Origin: Rubellimicrobium arenae
GTDB taxonomy: Bacteria > Pseudomonadota > Alphaproteobacteria > Rhodobacterales > Rhodobacteraceae
NCBI RefSeq assembly: GCF_017916275.1
Contig: NZ_JAFMST010000020.1
Location: 1-39,034 of the forward strand
Length of the DNA: 39,034 bases
Direction of reading: 5' to 3'
Each line of letters begins with the position of its first letter. Position 1 is the first letter of the stretch. A model generated the notes under the pieces. The model did no database searches, had not been told where the DNA came from, and saw nothing but the letters and a program-made list of their open reading frames with translations. Positions 24,221 to 32,449 of the stretch are shown piece by piece. The position numbers were made by a program, and so were the translations under genes.

Positions 24221-25183
24221 TCAGCCGGTCGGCTCTTCCGAGAACCGTGCCTCCCGGGGCGAAAGCTCGTGGCCGAGCGGTACGGTCAGAGAGGCATAAA
24301 GTTCGGGACGCCGTCCACGGATCCAGCGACGGCCGGTGCAGAGGGGCAGCAGGCCCAGGTCGAGGTCCGCCACCACGAGATCGGCCTCGATCGACTGGGT
24401 TTCGGACAGGATGCGGCCATAAGGATCGAGGATCATGGCATTACCGGTCCGGACTTCGTCATCGTCCTGGCCGACGCCATTCGCGAAGAGCACGAACAGG
24501 CCGTTGTCATGAGCCCGCGCGGGCAGCCACCGCATAAGCCAGCCCCGGCCCTTGTCGCCCTGGAACTCCCGCCGCAGGGGCTCGGGGTCCTGATGACGGC
24601 GATGCCACAGCTCCGGGTCGATCGGTTTCATTCCATGCGGGCTTCGGGATGCCGTGCCGCCCGTCTGATGCGGCGCAAGAAGGATGTCGCAGCCCAGGAG
24701 CGCTGTTGCCCGCACATTCTCGATGATGTTGTTGTCGTAGCAGATCAGAACGCCGACCCTGACGCCCAGTGGCGTGTCGAAGACGGTGAAGCTGTCTCCG
24801 CTGGCGATGTGAGGGCTTTCGAAGGCGTGCAGCTTGCGATGGCAATGCCAGCGCCCGTCCGGCAGGGCGACCACGTAGGCGTTGAACAGCCGGTAGCCGT
24901 CCCGTTCGACCAGCCCGGCGCCGATCACCATGTCGAGCTCGCGCGAGAGCCGCAGGAGCCGCTGCGTGGAGGGTCCCTCCGGAACCGGTTCGGCAAGGCC
25001 CTCCCAGCCGGCGCGATCAAGGTGCCGCGCGTGCCAATAGCCGGTCAGGCACATCTCGGGAAACGCCAGGATCCTTACGCCCTTGTCCCGTGCCCGTCGC
25101 GCGAACCGTTCGACGACCAGGAAGTTCGCTTCCTTCGCGCCCGCCGCGTGCTGAAACTGCACGACGCCAGCCTTCACGATCAT
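24221..25183 (-). CDS. Nitrilase-superfamily amidohydrolase (N-carbamoylputrescine amidase-like)
   Basis: This 320-residue carbon-nitrogen hydrolase has the complete Glu-Lys-Cys triad: E43 in FPEMCLTGY, K117 in CHRKLHAFES and C148 in VLICYDNN. The family hydrolyses amides or nitriles via a cysteine thioester. The overall pattern (KAGVVQF start, Glu in the FPE motif, GVLICYD) is closest to the aliphatic amidase and N-carbamoylputrescine amidase branches, but a long insertion with RSPHGMKPIDPELWHRRH sets it apart, so I do not name the substrate. GGAG lies 7 bases before the ATG at 25183. It is divergent from the CMD-fold gene and followed by the candidate sRNA. Confidence 0.87.
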   Translation of the reverse strand: MIVKAGVVQFQHAAGAKEANFLVVERFARRARDKGVRILAFPEMCLTGYWHARHLDRAGWEGLAEPVPEGPSTQRLLRLSRELDMVIGAGLVERDGYRLFNAYVVALPDGRWHCHRKLHAFESPHIASGDSFTVFDTPLGVRVGVLICYDNNIIENVRATALLGCDILLAPHQTGGTASRSPHGMKPIDPELWHRRHQDPEPLRREFQGDKGRGWLMRWLPARAHDNGLFVLFANGVGQDDDEVRTGNAMILDPYGRILSETQSIEADLVVADLDLGLLPLCTGRRWIRGRRPELYASLTVPLGHELSPREARFSEEPTG

Positions 25184-25387
25184 GGACCTGCTCCCGTGGG
25201 TTCTGTCCCGGTGGATCCTAGACCCGGTTCAAGGCCAGCGCAGCCCCGATGCGGCCAGGCGGTCCATGGAGCCGGGCAGCCCCGGCAACCGCCCGTCGAA
25301 ACATAATCAGGAACCTGGGGCAGGGGGCCTCCGTTGCACGGGCAGTCCTGGCCGGTCCCATGCCGGCGCCTGAGCACCGGAGGGCCC

Positions 25388-25726
25388 ATGGCCACCGCTC
25401 CTGACCAGCTTCCTTCGGGGGCCGGCGAAATCGCGCGAACCTACCCCGATGTCTGGGCGGCCTATGCCGCCTTGGGGAAGGCCTGCTCCGAGGCCGGTCC
25501 GTTGGACCGGCGCACCGCGCGGTTGGTCAAGCTGGCCTTGGCCATAGGAGCTCTTTCCGAAGGGGCCGTTCATTCCCACACCCGGCGCGGGTTGGCCGAC
25601 GGGCTTTCAGCCGCAGAACTGCGGCATGTGGCTCTCCTGGCGATACCGACGCTCGGCCTGCCTCAGGCCGTGAAAGGCCTGACATGGATCGAGGACATCA
25701 CCGACAGGGCTCCGGAACGGGGCTGA
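25388..25726 (+). CDS. Carboxymuconolactone decarboxylase-fold (AhpD-like) protein
   Basis: This 112-residue all-helical protein of the CMD/AhpD fold shows YAALGKACSEAGPLDRRTARLVKLALAIG, split here as helices, then EGAVHSHTRRGLADGLSAAEL. In redox-active AhpD proteins this segment contains a Cys-x-x-Cys pair; here both cysteines are absent and only the His pattern (HSH) remains. It is therefore unlikely to be a peroxidase and is closer to the non-redox, gamma-carboxymuconolactone-decarboxylase-like members of unknown activity. GGAGG lies 4 bases before the ATG at 25388, which is preferred over earlier in-frame starts. It is followed by recX after 44 bases. Confidence 0.83.
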   Translation: MATAPDQLPSGAGEIARTYPDVWAAYAALGKACSEAGPLDRRTARLVKLALAIGALSEGAVHSHTRRGLADGLSAAELRHVALLAIPTLGLPQAVKGLTWIEDITDRAPERG

Positions 25727-25770
25727 GACCCGATGCGGCGATCGTTCGGTGGACAGCGGGGCGGACAAGG

Positions 25771-26505
25771 ATGAGCCGCTCCCCCCGTGCCCCCGATGAT
25801 CGCGGCTGCCACCGCCCAACGCCGGGGGAAGCGGCGGATCCTTCGACGCCGGATGTCGGCTCGGCCCGCCAAGGCGACAGGACGGCGCGGACCTCGGACC
25901 GCGCCGCCGGCGGGGCCAAGCCGCTCACCGCCGCCCGCATCCGGAACATCGCGGAACATTACGTCGGACAACGGGAAAGCAGCGCCCGGATGCTGCGGGA
26001 TGTGCTGGAGCGCCGACTCCTGCGGAGGCTCAGAACTCTCGATCCCGAAGCAGCCGCCGAGGAGCGGGCGATAGCTCAGCCCCTCATCGACGCGGAGATC
26101 GAACGGCTGAAGGATGCGGGCGTCATCCAGGACGCCCGCTACGCCGAGATGAAGGCGCGGACGGCCCTGTCTTCGGGCCGTGGCACCCGCCGGATCCTGC
26201 GCGACCTCGCGCGGAAAGGCGTGGAGGGGGACACGGCGCAGGAAGCTCTCCTCGGGGCCGCGCGGGAGGTGGCCGATGCACCGGACGGGGCGGACCGGGC
26301 AGAGGTTCTTCAGGCCGCCGAGTTGGAGGCCGCTGAACGGTTCGCCCAGAAGCGGCGGATCGGCCCGTATCGTGCGGAGCCCTTGCCCGATCCCTGGCCC
26401 GAACGCTCCAAGATCTGGCGCCGGGAGGCCGGGGCCATGGCGCGTGCCGGGTTTGGCGCGGACGTGATCCGTCGAATCCTCGACCGGGAGCCCGAGGCGG
26501 AATAG
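25771..26505 (+). CDS. recX: RecX-family regulator of recombinase RecA
   Basis: This 244-residue protein has a disordered N terminus of about 50 residues rich in Arg, Pro and Asp and then the helical-repeat RecX fold. Signatures are RESSARMLRDVLERRLLRR, AGVIQDARYAEMKARTALSSG, GTRRILRDLARKGV, and a C-terminal AGFGADVIRRILD. RecX binds RecA filaments and limits their growth during recombination and SOS induction. It is usually next to recA; here recA is absent and the neighbours are a CMD-fold gene and a small conserved gene. The start at ATG 25771 is uncertain because AAGG touches it; translation could be coupled to the upstream gene. Confidence 0.82.
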   Translation: MSRSPRAPDDRGCHRPTPGEAADPSTPDVGSARQGDRTARTSDRAAGGAKPLTAARIRNIAEHYVGQRESSARMLRDVLERRLLRRLRTLDPEAAAEERAIAQPLIDAEIERLKDAGVIQDARYAEMKARTALSSGRGTRRILRDLARKGVEGDTAQEALLGAAREVADAPDGADRAEVLQAAELEAAERFAQKRRIGPYRAEPLPDPWPERSKIWRREAGAMARAGFGADVIRRILDREPEAE

Positions 26506-26583
26506 GAGCGGCTTGACGGACGAGGCGCATGGCAGAGGCAGCCTCGCGTCCTTGCGCTGCGGGCCGGCCTACCCGATCCTGGC

Positions 26584-26844
26584 TCAGGGGTAGAAGACGA
26601 CCGCCTCGCTGCTGCCCTCCGGCTCGTCCTCGACCATGCTGCCGATCTGCCGGAGAAGTTCCTGCTTCTCCGGTCCGGAGCCGCCTTCCATCAGGAACTC
26701 GCCGACTTCCATGTCGCGGGTCTGGCCGCCCGAGGGGATATTCGGACGGTGGCGGACGAAGACATGTCCGGACTCCGTGTCCCGGGCCAGGCTCCAACGG
26801 TCGCCGTTCGGACTGCTGTAGATTTCTCGCTCCCGGATCGACAT
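26584..26844 (-). CDS. Small conserved hypothetical protein
   Basis: This 86-residue protein has a distinctive N-terminal block (EIYSSPNGDRWSLARD) followed by VFVRHRPNIPSGG and MEVGEFL. I recall this pattern from short hypothetical proteins in many Rhizobiales and Rhodobacterales genomes, but no function is established. The C-terminal part is acidic (VEDEPEGSSE). No signal peptide, membrane span or metal-binding motif is visible. The ATG at 26844 has GGGAGGG four bases upstream. It converges on recX with a 78-base gap and follows the alpha/beta hydrolase on the same strand at 124 bases. Confidence 0.8.
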   Translation of the reverse strand: MSIREREIYSSPNGDRWSLARDTESGHVFVRHRPNIPSGGQTRDMEVGEFLMEGGSGPEKQELLRQIGSMVEDEPEGSSEAVVFYP

Positions 26845-26968
26845 GGGGCCCTCCCTCCCTTCGTGTTGCCCGCCGGTACCTAGAGCTGGCCGGGACCTTG
26901 TCAGACCCGGCTCGTTGTCCGTCGCGCCGGAGGAGGGCATCGCGTCGCCCCTGCACACCGGTCCGCCC

Positions 26969-27970
26969 TCAGGGGGCGACCCGCTCGATGGCGGCGAGTA
27001 CGGCGCTGGTGGCCGTGTGGTGGACCATGTGCCCGGTGCCCGGCAGGCAATCGAAGGTGCTTTGCGGAATCTCGGCATGGAGACGGGCGGACTGGTCCTT
27101 TGCCGCGACCATCCGGTCGCCCTCGCCCGCGATGATTGCGGTGGGCTGGCGCAGTCTCGCATAGCGGCCCTGCGCGGCGGCGGCGCAGGGGATCATCATC
27201 GCTGTCTCCTCTGCGCTCGCGCGCAGGTGAGTGGGCCGAAGGGCCATCTCGCGCGGGAAGGCCCGGAACTTGTCCGGCGTCCGCTCGGGGCCGAAGATCT
27301 TGCGCATGAGGAGCGGCCAGATCGCCCGGCTCAGCGGCGGGGAGATCGTGTGCCGCAGGACATCCCCGGCGAGCGGGACCGCAGGCAGCGACATGGGCAG
27401 GACGTCAAGGCGAACAGATGGATAGAAGTAGCCGCCTTCCAGCACCAAGGCGCTGACAAGGCCGGGGTGCCGGTCGGCCATCGCGACGGCAACGGCGCCG
27501 GCCCAGGAATGGCCAAGCACGGTTGCAGGCTCTGCGCCCAACTGCCGGAGGGCGGCCGCCAGGAGATCGGCCTGTGCATCGGGCGTCCACAGCCGTCCCC
27601 GGGGGCGATCGCTGTAGCCGTAGCCCGGGCGATCGAACACGATCACGCGATGCCGCTTTGCCGCTTCGTCGACCAGGCCGCTCGACAGGAAGTCCTGGAT
27701 CATCCCGCCGTTGCCGTGCAGCAGGACAAGAGGGCTGCCGGATCCACGCTCCAGGTAGTGCAGCCTCACACCGTCCACTTGGAGGAACCGCCCTACCGGG
27801 GGGTTGGCATTCTCGGCCCTCCGGGCACGTCGATGATTGACGACGGCGGAGGCCGCCAGCGCGGCGACCAGGCCGCCGGCCGCAAGAAGCTTGGTGCGGC
27901 TTCCCCGAGACCGCCGCCGCTTGGAGGGCGGGCCAGGCCGGTCGTTCATTGCCGAGAGAGAAGAGTTCAT
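26969..27970 (-). CDS. Membrane-anchored alpha/beta hydrolase
   Basis: This protein of about 333 residues has an N-terminal Arg/Lys-rich stretch and one hydrophobic segment (about residues 28-45), so it is probably membrane-anchored. The alpha/beta-hydrolase fold follows: HGNGGM oxyanion loop, nucleophile Ser155 in GHSWAG, Asp285 in AGEGDR and His314 in GTGHMVHH. The cap between strands 6 and 7 is long. Esterase, epoxide-hydrolase or haloperoxidase-like activity is possible; the Ser nucleophile excludes the Asp-nucleophile epoxide hydrolases and dehalogenases. The start is uncertain among ATG 27979, 27970 and 27949; none has an ideal ribosome site. It diverges from the MarR-MFS-HlyD operon. 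Confidence 0.82.
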   Translation of the reverse strand: MNSSLSAMNDRPGPPSKRRRSRGSRTKLLAAGGLVAALAASAVVNHRRARRAENANPPVGRFLQVDGVRLHYLERGSGSPLVLLHGNGGMIQDFLSSGLVDEAAKRHRVIVFDRPGYGYSDRPRGRLWTPDAQADLLAAALRQLGAEPATVLGHSWAGAVAVAMADRHPGLVSALVLEGGYFYPSVRLDVLPMSLPAVPLAGDVLRHTISPPLSRAIWPLLMRKIFGPERTPDKFRAFPREMALRPTHLRASAEETAMMIPCAAAAQGRYARLRQPTAIIAGEGDRMVAAKDQSARLHAEIPQSTFDCLPGTGHMVHHTATSAVLAAIERVAP

Positions 27971-28166
27971 TGCCCTCATCCGTGTTGGTTCGCGGGGTTG
28001 CCACAGGCGTCCTGCGTCCATGCCGCACTGCAGCGTAACGCGCGTCCGGGGCACGGGGTTCCGGCACCCATGCTGCCCTCCGCAGGGCACTGGGTGTCAT
28101 CGGGGCGGCCTGTGACCATGCATTCTCAGGCAACGGCCACTGGACATCCCTCCGCGAACACCTAAA

Positions 28167-28193
28167 TTAGCTTCCTAACAGTTAGTTTGCTAA
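28167..28193 (+). promoter_or_regulatory. MarR operator overlapping the start of its own gene
   Basis: A 27-bp dyad is built from TTAGC, TTC, CTAAC, an A centre, GTTAG, TTT and GCTAA; only the 3-base arms between the paired blocks do not pair. It ends 2 bases before the ATG of the MarR gene. TTAGC...GCTAA-type dyads are typical MarR operators. No ribosome site lies between the dyad and the ATG, so the message may be leaderless or nearly so. Confidence 0.7.
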
Positions 28194-28195
28194 TC

Positions 28196-28636
28196 ATGAC
28201 CGAGCGATCCGTTCGTCTTTCCTTCCTTTTCGCCACGACCCGTGTCACGCAGGGGCTCAAGCGCCACTTCGATGAGCGGGCGCGAGCCCACGGGCTCACC
28301 TATTCCCGGGCCCGGCTCCTGACGCTGGTGGCCCGGAACCCGGGCGTCACCCAGGCCGAGCTGGCGCGCCTCATGGAGGTCGAGCCGCCGACGATGAAGC
28401 ACCTCCTCGACGGGCTCGAGGAGGGCGGCTTCGTGCAGCGTTGCCCGGTCGAGGGCAATCGCCGCGCCAACCAGGTGTTTCTGACCGAACGCGCCGAAAC
28501 CGAGCATGCCGGGATCCTCCGCTTCCTCGAGGATCTCGCCGAGGAGTTGTTCGACGACGTCCCCGACGAGGATCTGGCGGGAGCCCTTCGCCTGCTCGAC
28601 CGGATCTCGGCCAAGCTGGCAGGGGAGTCCTCATGA
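28196..28636 (+). CDS. MarR-family repressor of the efflux operon
   Basis: This 146-residue winged-helix protein of the MarR family has FLFATTRVTQGLKRHFDERA (dimer helix), LTYSRARLLTLVARNPGVTQ, the recognition helix region ARLMEVEPPTMKHLLDGLEE, and wing GNRRANQVFLT. It is the first gene of a three-gene operon with an MFS pump and a HlyD adaptor; its stop codon overlaps the pump's start (ATGA). MarR proteins repress such pumps until a phenolic or drug-like ligand binds. The operator at 28167-28193 sits against its ATG, supporting autoregulation. I took ATG 28196, not the TTG three codons upstream, because the TTG lies inside the operator. Confidence 0.88.
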   Translation: MTERSVRLSFLFATTRVTQGLKRHFDERARAHGLTYSRARLLTLVARNPGVTQAELARLMEVEPPTMKHLLDGLEEGGFVQRCPVEGNRRANQVFLTERAETEHAGILRFLEDLAEELFDDVPDEDLAGALRLLDRISAKLAGESS

Positions 28637-30414
28637 CGCGCGCCGTCCAGACCACGGCGGACGGAACCATGGGGGCGCTGGATGAGCCGCTGCTCCTTCG
28701 CGATGCCGACCGGGTGAAAGAGCACCAGCAGGACGACGGGCCGACATCTTCGGATCGTTCCGACGAGGCTGGGACCGACCTCCCGGTCGTGGCCCAGGCG
28801 GCTGGACCGGAACAGAAGGCGGCGCCCACGCCGGCCGCGCCGGCGCCCATGCCGCTGCCCCGTGCCGCGGCCTATCTCCTGGCCGGGATCGTCATCGCCA
28901 TCACCCAGGGGCTGGGTTCCAGCCTCATCTCGGCCAATACCCAGTATGTCGGGGGCGAGATCGGCACGACCTCGGTCGAGACGAGCTGGCTGATCGCCGC
29001 CTTCATGGTGCCGCGCGCTTCGCTCCCGCTGCTTCTCATCAAGATCCGCACGCAGTTCGGATTGCGCCGCTTTGCCGAGGTCGGGGCGGTCGCCTATGTC
29101 CTGTCGCTGCTCGTCAGCTTCTGGATGCACGACCTGACCTCGGCCATCGTCGTGCAGTTCCTGGCCGGCGTGGCCGCCGCGCCCATGTCGACGCTGGCGT
29201 TCCTCTACCTGCTCGAACCCTTTCCGCCGACCCTCAAGATGAGGGTGGGCCTGTCGCTCGCCCTGACCCTGATCACCTTGGGCTCGCCCCTGGCGCAGAT
29301 CGTCTCGCCCAGCCTGATCGACATCGGCCTCCCGCATGGCTTCAGCCTGCTGAGCCTCGGGCTCGCGCTGGTCTGCCTGGCCCTGGTGACCCGGCTGCCA
29401 CTGACGCCGCAGCCGCAGGCCAAGGTCATCAGCCTGCTGGACATCGTGAGCTACCTCCTTGTCGCGGTGGGCTTTGGCGGCCTGACGGTCGCCTTCGTGA
29501 CCGGCACCGGATACTGGTGGCTCGAGGCGCGCTGGCTGGGCATCCTCCTGGTGGTCTCCATCATGGCCCTGACCATGACGGCCGCCATCGAGCTGAACCG
29601 GAAGGCGCCTCTTCTCGACATACGTTGGCTGACCTCCCCGGCGATCGTCCACCTCACGGGGGCGCTTCTCGTGTTTCGCGTCGTCCTGTCCGAACAGACC
29701 TCGGGCGCGCCGGGCCTGTTCCAGCAGCTGGGTCTGGGCGCGGCGCAAATGAGGACGATGTACGTGGTCATCGTGGCGGCGACGCTCTGTGGCGGGGCCC
29801 TTTGCGCGATGATCATGAAACCGGGGCGGGAAGGACGCATCCACCTCGTGGCCCTGGCCTTCGTCGCGATCGGCGCTTGGGCCGACAGTCAGGCCACGGT
29901 CCTGACCCGGCCCCAGCAGATGTACGCGAGCCAGGCCATGATCGCGTTCGCGGCCGGCCTGTTCCTGCCGCCCGCGATGCTGAAGGGCATGATGTCGGCT
30001 CTTGCGAAAGGGCCGAACTATCTCCTGAGCTTCATCATCGTGTTCCTCAGTTCGCAGAGCCTTGGAGGCCTCCTGGGCTCGGCCGTGTTCCGCAGCTTCG
30101 TCACCCTTCGCGAGAAGACGCATCTCGCGGTCCTGACCGATCCCATACGTCTCAGCGATCCGCTGGTGGCGCAGCGGATCGGCCAGATCGGCGCCGGCTT
30201 GACCCCCCAGATCGCCGACCCGGGCCAGCGGAATGCCCAGGCGGTCGCGACCCTGGCCCGCGATCTTGCCAATCAGGCCTATGTCATGGCCTACAACGAC
30301 GCCTTCTTCCTGATCTTCGTGATCGCGGTCGGCGCCCTGACCATCCTTTCGCTCCACTTGGCCTTCCTGGCCGTCCAGACCGGGCGGCGCACGGATGCCC
30401 CTGTTCCGGCTTGA
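28633..30414 (+). CDS. MFS drug-efflux pump with 14 transmembrane segments (DHA2/EmrB-like)
   Basis: This 593-residue transporter has a soluble N-terminal extension of about 75 residues rich in Ala, Pro and acidic residues, then 14 predicted membrane spans starting at AAYLLAGIVIAITQGLGSSL. Fourteen spans and a HlyD partner next door place it in the DHA2 class (EmrB, FarB), which export drugs, bile salts or fatty acids using the proton gradient. The N-terminal extension is unusual for the family. It overlaps marR by 4 bases with AGGGGAG before its ATG, so translation is coupled. No outer-membrane TolC-type gene is in the window. Confidence 0.9.
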   Translation: MTRAVQTTADGTMGALDEPLLLRDADRVKEHQQDDGPTSSDRSDEAGTDLPVVAQAAGPEQKAAPTPAAPAPMPLPRAAAYLLAGIVIAITQGLGSSLISANTQYVGGEIGTTSVETSWLIAAFMVPRASLPLLLIKIRTQFGLRRFAEVGAVAYVLSLLVSFWMHDLTSAIVVQFLAGVAAAPMSTLAFLYLLEPFPPTLKMRVGLSLALTLITLGSPLAQIVSPSLIDIGLPHGFSLLSLGLALVCLALVTRLPLTPQPQAKVISLLDIVSYLLVAVGFGGLTVAFVTGTGYWWLEARWLGILLVVSIMALTMTAAIELNRKAPLLDIRWLTSPAIVHLTGALLVFRVVLSEQTSGAPGLFQQLGLGAAQMRTMYVVIVAATLCGGALCAMIMKPGREGRIHLVALAFVAIGAWADSQATVLTRPQQMYASQAMIAFAAGLFLPPAMLKGMMSALAKGPNYLLSFIIVFLSSQSLGGLLGSAVFRSFVTLREKTHLAVLTDPIRLSDPLVAQRIGQIGAGLTPQIADPGQRNAQAVATLARDLANQAYVMAYNDAFFLIFVIAVGALTILSLHLAFLAVQTGRRTDAPVPA

Positions 30415-30418
30415 TCCC

Positions 30419-31492
30419 ATGAAGAAGCATGTCCCCACTCTTGTCGCTTTCCTGGTCGGCCTCGTCGGGGTCGTCGTCGTTCTTTACGCCTGGCAGCTTC
30501 CGCCCTTTGCGGGTCACGTCATGATCACGGAGAACGCCTATGTGCGAGGCCGTGTCACCACCATGTCGCCCCTGGTGGCGGGCCACGTGACCGAGGTTCT
30601 GGTGCAGGATTTCCAGGAGGTGGAGGCCGGGCAGGTCCTCGTCCGCCTGGATGACCGCAGCCTCGTCCAGCGCAAGGCCCAGGCCCAAAGCCAGCTTGCC
30701 GCCGCCCAGGCCGCCCTCGCAAGCTCCAGCCAGTCCGAAGCGTCGGCGCAGGCTGGCCTCCGGGCGCGGCAGGCGGCGCTGGATGCCGCGCAGGCTGGAC
30801 TTGGCACGGCGCAGTCTGCCGCGGAACGGGCCGCCGAACTGTGCGGACGCGGCGTGATCGCACAAAGCGAGGCCGACCAGGCCCAACTCAACCTCGACCA
30901 GGCGACGGCCGCTCTGCAGCAGGCCCAGAGCCAGATCGACGTCGCGCAGGAGGATCTCAAGGCGGTTCTCACCGGGCGCGAGCAACTCGTGGCCTCCGTG
31001 GCCTCTGCCCAGGCGGCTCTGGAACTCGCCGAGATCGACCTGGAGAATGCCGTCATCCGTGCTCCGGTGGCGGGGCGGCTGGGCGAGGTCGGGGCCCGGG
31101 TCGGACAGTACGTCACGCCAGGCACCAGCCTGATGGCGCTGGTCCAGCACGATGTCTGGATCGTGGCCAACTTCAAGGAAACCCAGGTGAGCGGCATGGA
31201 GCCAGGCCAGCCCGTCACCTTCACCGTGGACGCCATGAACCATCGCGCCTTCACGGGCACGATCGAGCGCTTTGCCCCTGCCATGTCGTCGGAATTCAGC
31301 CTCTTGGGCTCGGCCAGCGCATCCGGCAACTTCACGAAGATCGCCCAGCGCATGCCGATCCGCATCGACATCGACGAAGGGCAGGAACGGTCGGACCAGC
31401 TCGCCCCCGGGATGTCCGTCGTCGTGCGGGTGGACACGGATCTCGGGCCGACCGGCTCCGAGGTCGCGATGGAGTCGGGTCCGCATTCGTGA
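30419..31492 (+). CDS. HlyD/EmrA-type membrane fusion protein
   Basis: This protein of 357 residues has an N-terminal membrane anchor (LVAFLVGLVGVVVVLYAW), a first half lipoyl domain (AYVRGRVTTMSPLVAGHVTEV), a long alpha-helical hairpin rich in Ala and Gln (about residues 75-200, strongly coiled-coil), then the second lipoyl half with VIRAPVAGRLGEVGARVGQYV and a beta-barrel domain. It would link the inner-membrane MFS pump to an outer-membrane channel, as EmrA does for EmrB. The start could be ATG 30419, 4 bases after the pump's stop, or ATG 30395, overlapping it; neither has a strong ribosome site, which fits translational coupling. Confidence 0.88.
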   Translation: MKKHVPTLVAFLVGLVGVVVVLYAWQLPPFAGHVMITENAYVRGRVTTMSPLVAGHVTEVLVQDFQEVEAGQVLVRLDDRSLVQRKAQAQSQLAAAQAALASSSQSEASAQAGLRARQAALDAAQAGLGTAQSAAERAAELCGRGVIAQSEADQAQLNLDQATAALQQAQSQIDVAQEDLKAVLTGREQLVASVASAQAALELAEIDLENAVIRAPVAGRLGEVGARVGQYVTPGTSLMALVQHDVWIVANFKETQVSGMEPGQPVTFTVDAMNHRAFTGTIERFAPAMSSEFSLLGSASASGNFTKIAQRMPIRIDIDEGQERSDQLAPGMSVVVRVDTDLGPTGSEVAMESGPHS

Positions 31493-31498
31493 CTGGAA

Positions 31499-31534
31499 CG
31501 ACCGGCCGCCGTTCGCCCTTGTCAGGGCCGGTCG
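31499..31534. terminator. Bidirectional hairpin between the HlyD and ribokinase genes
   Basis: A perfect 9-bp stem (CGACCGGCC at 31499-31507, GGCCGGTCG at 31526-31534) has an 18-base loop and sits between two convergent genes. It could serve both. No U-run. Confidence 0.5.
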
Positions 31535-31576
31535 ACCTCCGGGTTTGAGCCGGATCCCGCGCGGCTCCTGTTCGCG

Positions 31577-32449
31577 TCAGCCCAAGCCCGCGACATGGCG
31601 GGCCGCACGCCGGTTGGCGGCGCGGACCGCCTCCTCGAGAGGGGATCCCGCCGCCAGGGCGGCCGTCAGGGTGCCGACGAACACATCTCCGGCGCCGTGG
31701 GTGCTGACCACTCTGATCGGCTCTGCGGAAAGGTGAAAACCTTCTCCATGCCGCTCCGCTACGGCGACTCCGTCTCCGCCGGCGGTCACGACAGCGACGG
31801 GAAACCGCGCCGAGAGAGTCCGGGCGGCGATCTCGGCGTCGGAGATGTCCCGAACCGGAACGCCAGCCAGCGCCTCCGCCTCGAGAGCGTTGACGATCAG
31901 GAGGTCGACGGCCCCCTCCAGCGTGGTGGAAAGCTTCCGGTACGGGGCCGCGTTCAGGCAGACCCGAGTCCCGCGTGCGTGCGCGGCCTGTGCCGCGGCT
32001 TCGTTCAGGGTCTCGGACACTTCGTTTTGCAGAACCAGCATGGCGGCGCCGTGCCAGAACGTCTCGTCCTGAAGACGAGCGGCGTCGATCCCGAGATTGG
32101 CACCCGACACGATCACCGCGCCATAGTCGCCGGTCAGGTCGCTGATCGCCACGCTCATGCCCGAACCGCTGCCGGGCAGGGTCACGACATGCGCGTCGTC
32201 GACGCCACCCTGGCGCAGGTTCTGCCTCAGGAATGTGCCAAAGGCGTCGTCCCCGACGGCCCCCAGCATCCTGACTGAGGCGCCGGCCCTGGCGGCGGCG
32301 ACGGCCTGGTTGCCGCCCTTGCCCCCGAATTTGGGGTGCCAGCGATCGCCCTGCACCGTCTCGCCTGCGGCAGGTCGATGGGGCGCGGCGACCATGATGT
32401 CGTAATGAAGGCTGCCGACGACCACGACACCCGGAGCGGACTGGATCAT
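31577..32449 (-). CDS. rbsK: Ribokinase (PfkB-family sugar kinase)
   Basis: This 290-residue kinase of the PfkB family has the substrate-loop motif KFGGKGGNQAVAAARAG (residues 40-56) and the C-terminal ATP/anion-hole motif THGAGDVFVGT with catalytic Asp255. This is the ribokinase branch, which phosphorylates ribose or related pentoses with ATP. The residue before the second motif is Ser249 where many ribokinases have Asp (DTxGAGD), a small deviation that leaves GAGD intact. AAGGA lies 6 bases before the ATG at 32449. Together with the TIM-barrel gene behind it on the same strand and the orphan sugar-binding protein at 8380, it suggests pentose use, but no ribose transporter or mutarotase is present. 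Confidence 0.88.
   Translation of the reverse strand: MIQSAPGVVVVGSLHYDIMVAAPHRPAAGETVQGDRWHPKFGGKGGNQAVAAARAGASVRMLGAVGDDAFGTFLRQNLRQGGVDDAHVVTLPGSGSGMSVAISDLTGDYGAVIVSGANLGIDAARLQDETFWHGAAMLVLQNEVSETLNEAAAQAAHARGTRVCLNAAPYRKLSTTLEGAVDLLIVNALEAEALAGVPVRDISDAEIAARTLSARFPVAVVTAGGDGVAVAERHGEGFHLSAEPIRVVSTHGAGDVFVGTLTAALAAGSPLEEAVRAANRRAARHVAGLG

Noticed and set aside
24021-24299. Plus-strand frame preceded by AAGGGAGGAG, which looks like a ribosome site
   Set aside because: The translation is low-complexity and runs into the end of the nitrilase gene on the other strand. The GGAGGAG strings are better explained as the complement of the anti-SD loops of the sRNA candidate.
28300-30438. A 712-codon minus-strand frame opposite the MarR and MFS genes
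   Set aside because: Its translation is an Arg/His/Gln/Asp-rich low-complexity string, typical of the reverse complement of a membrane protein gene, and has no family signature. The plus-strand genes have clear motifs and overlapping starts.
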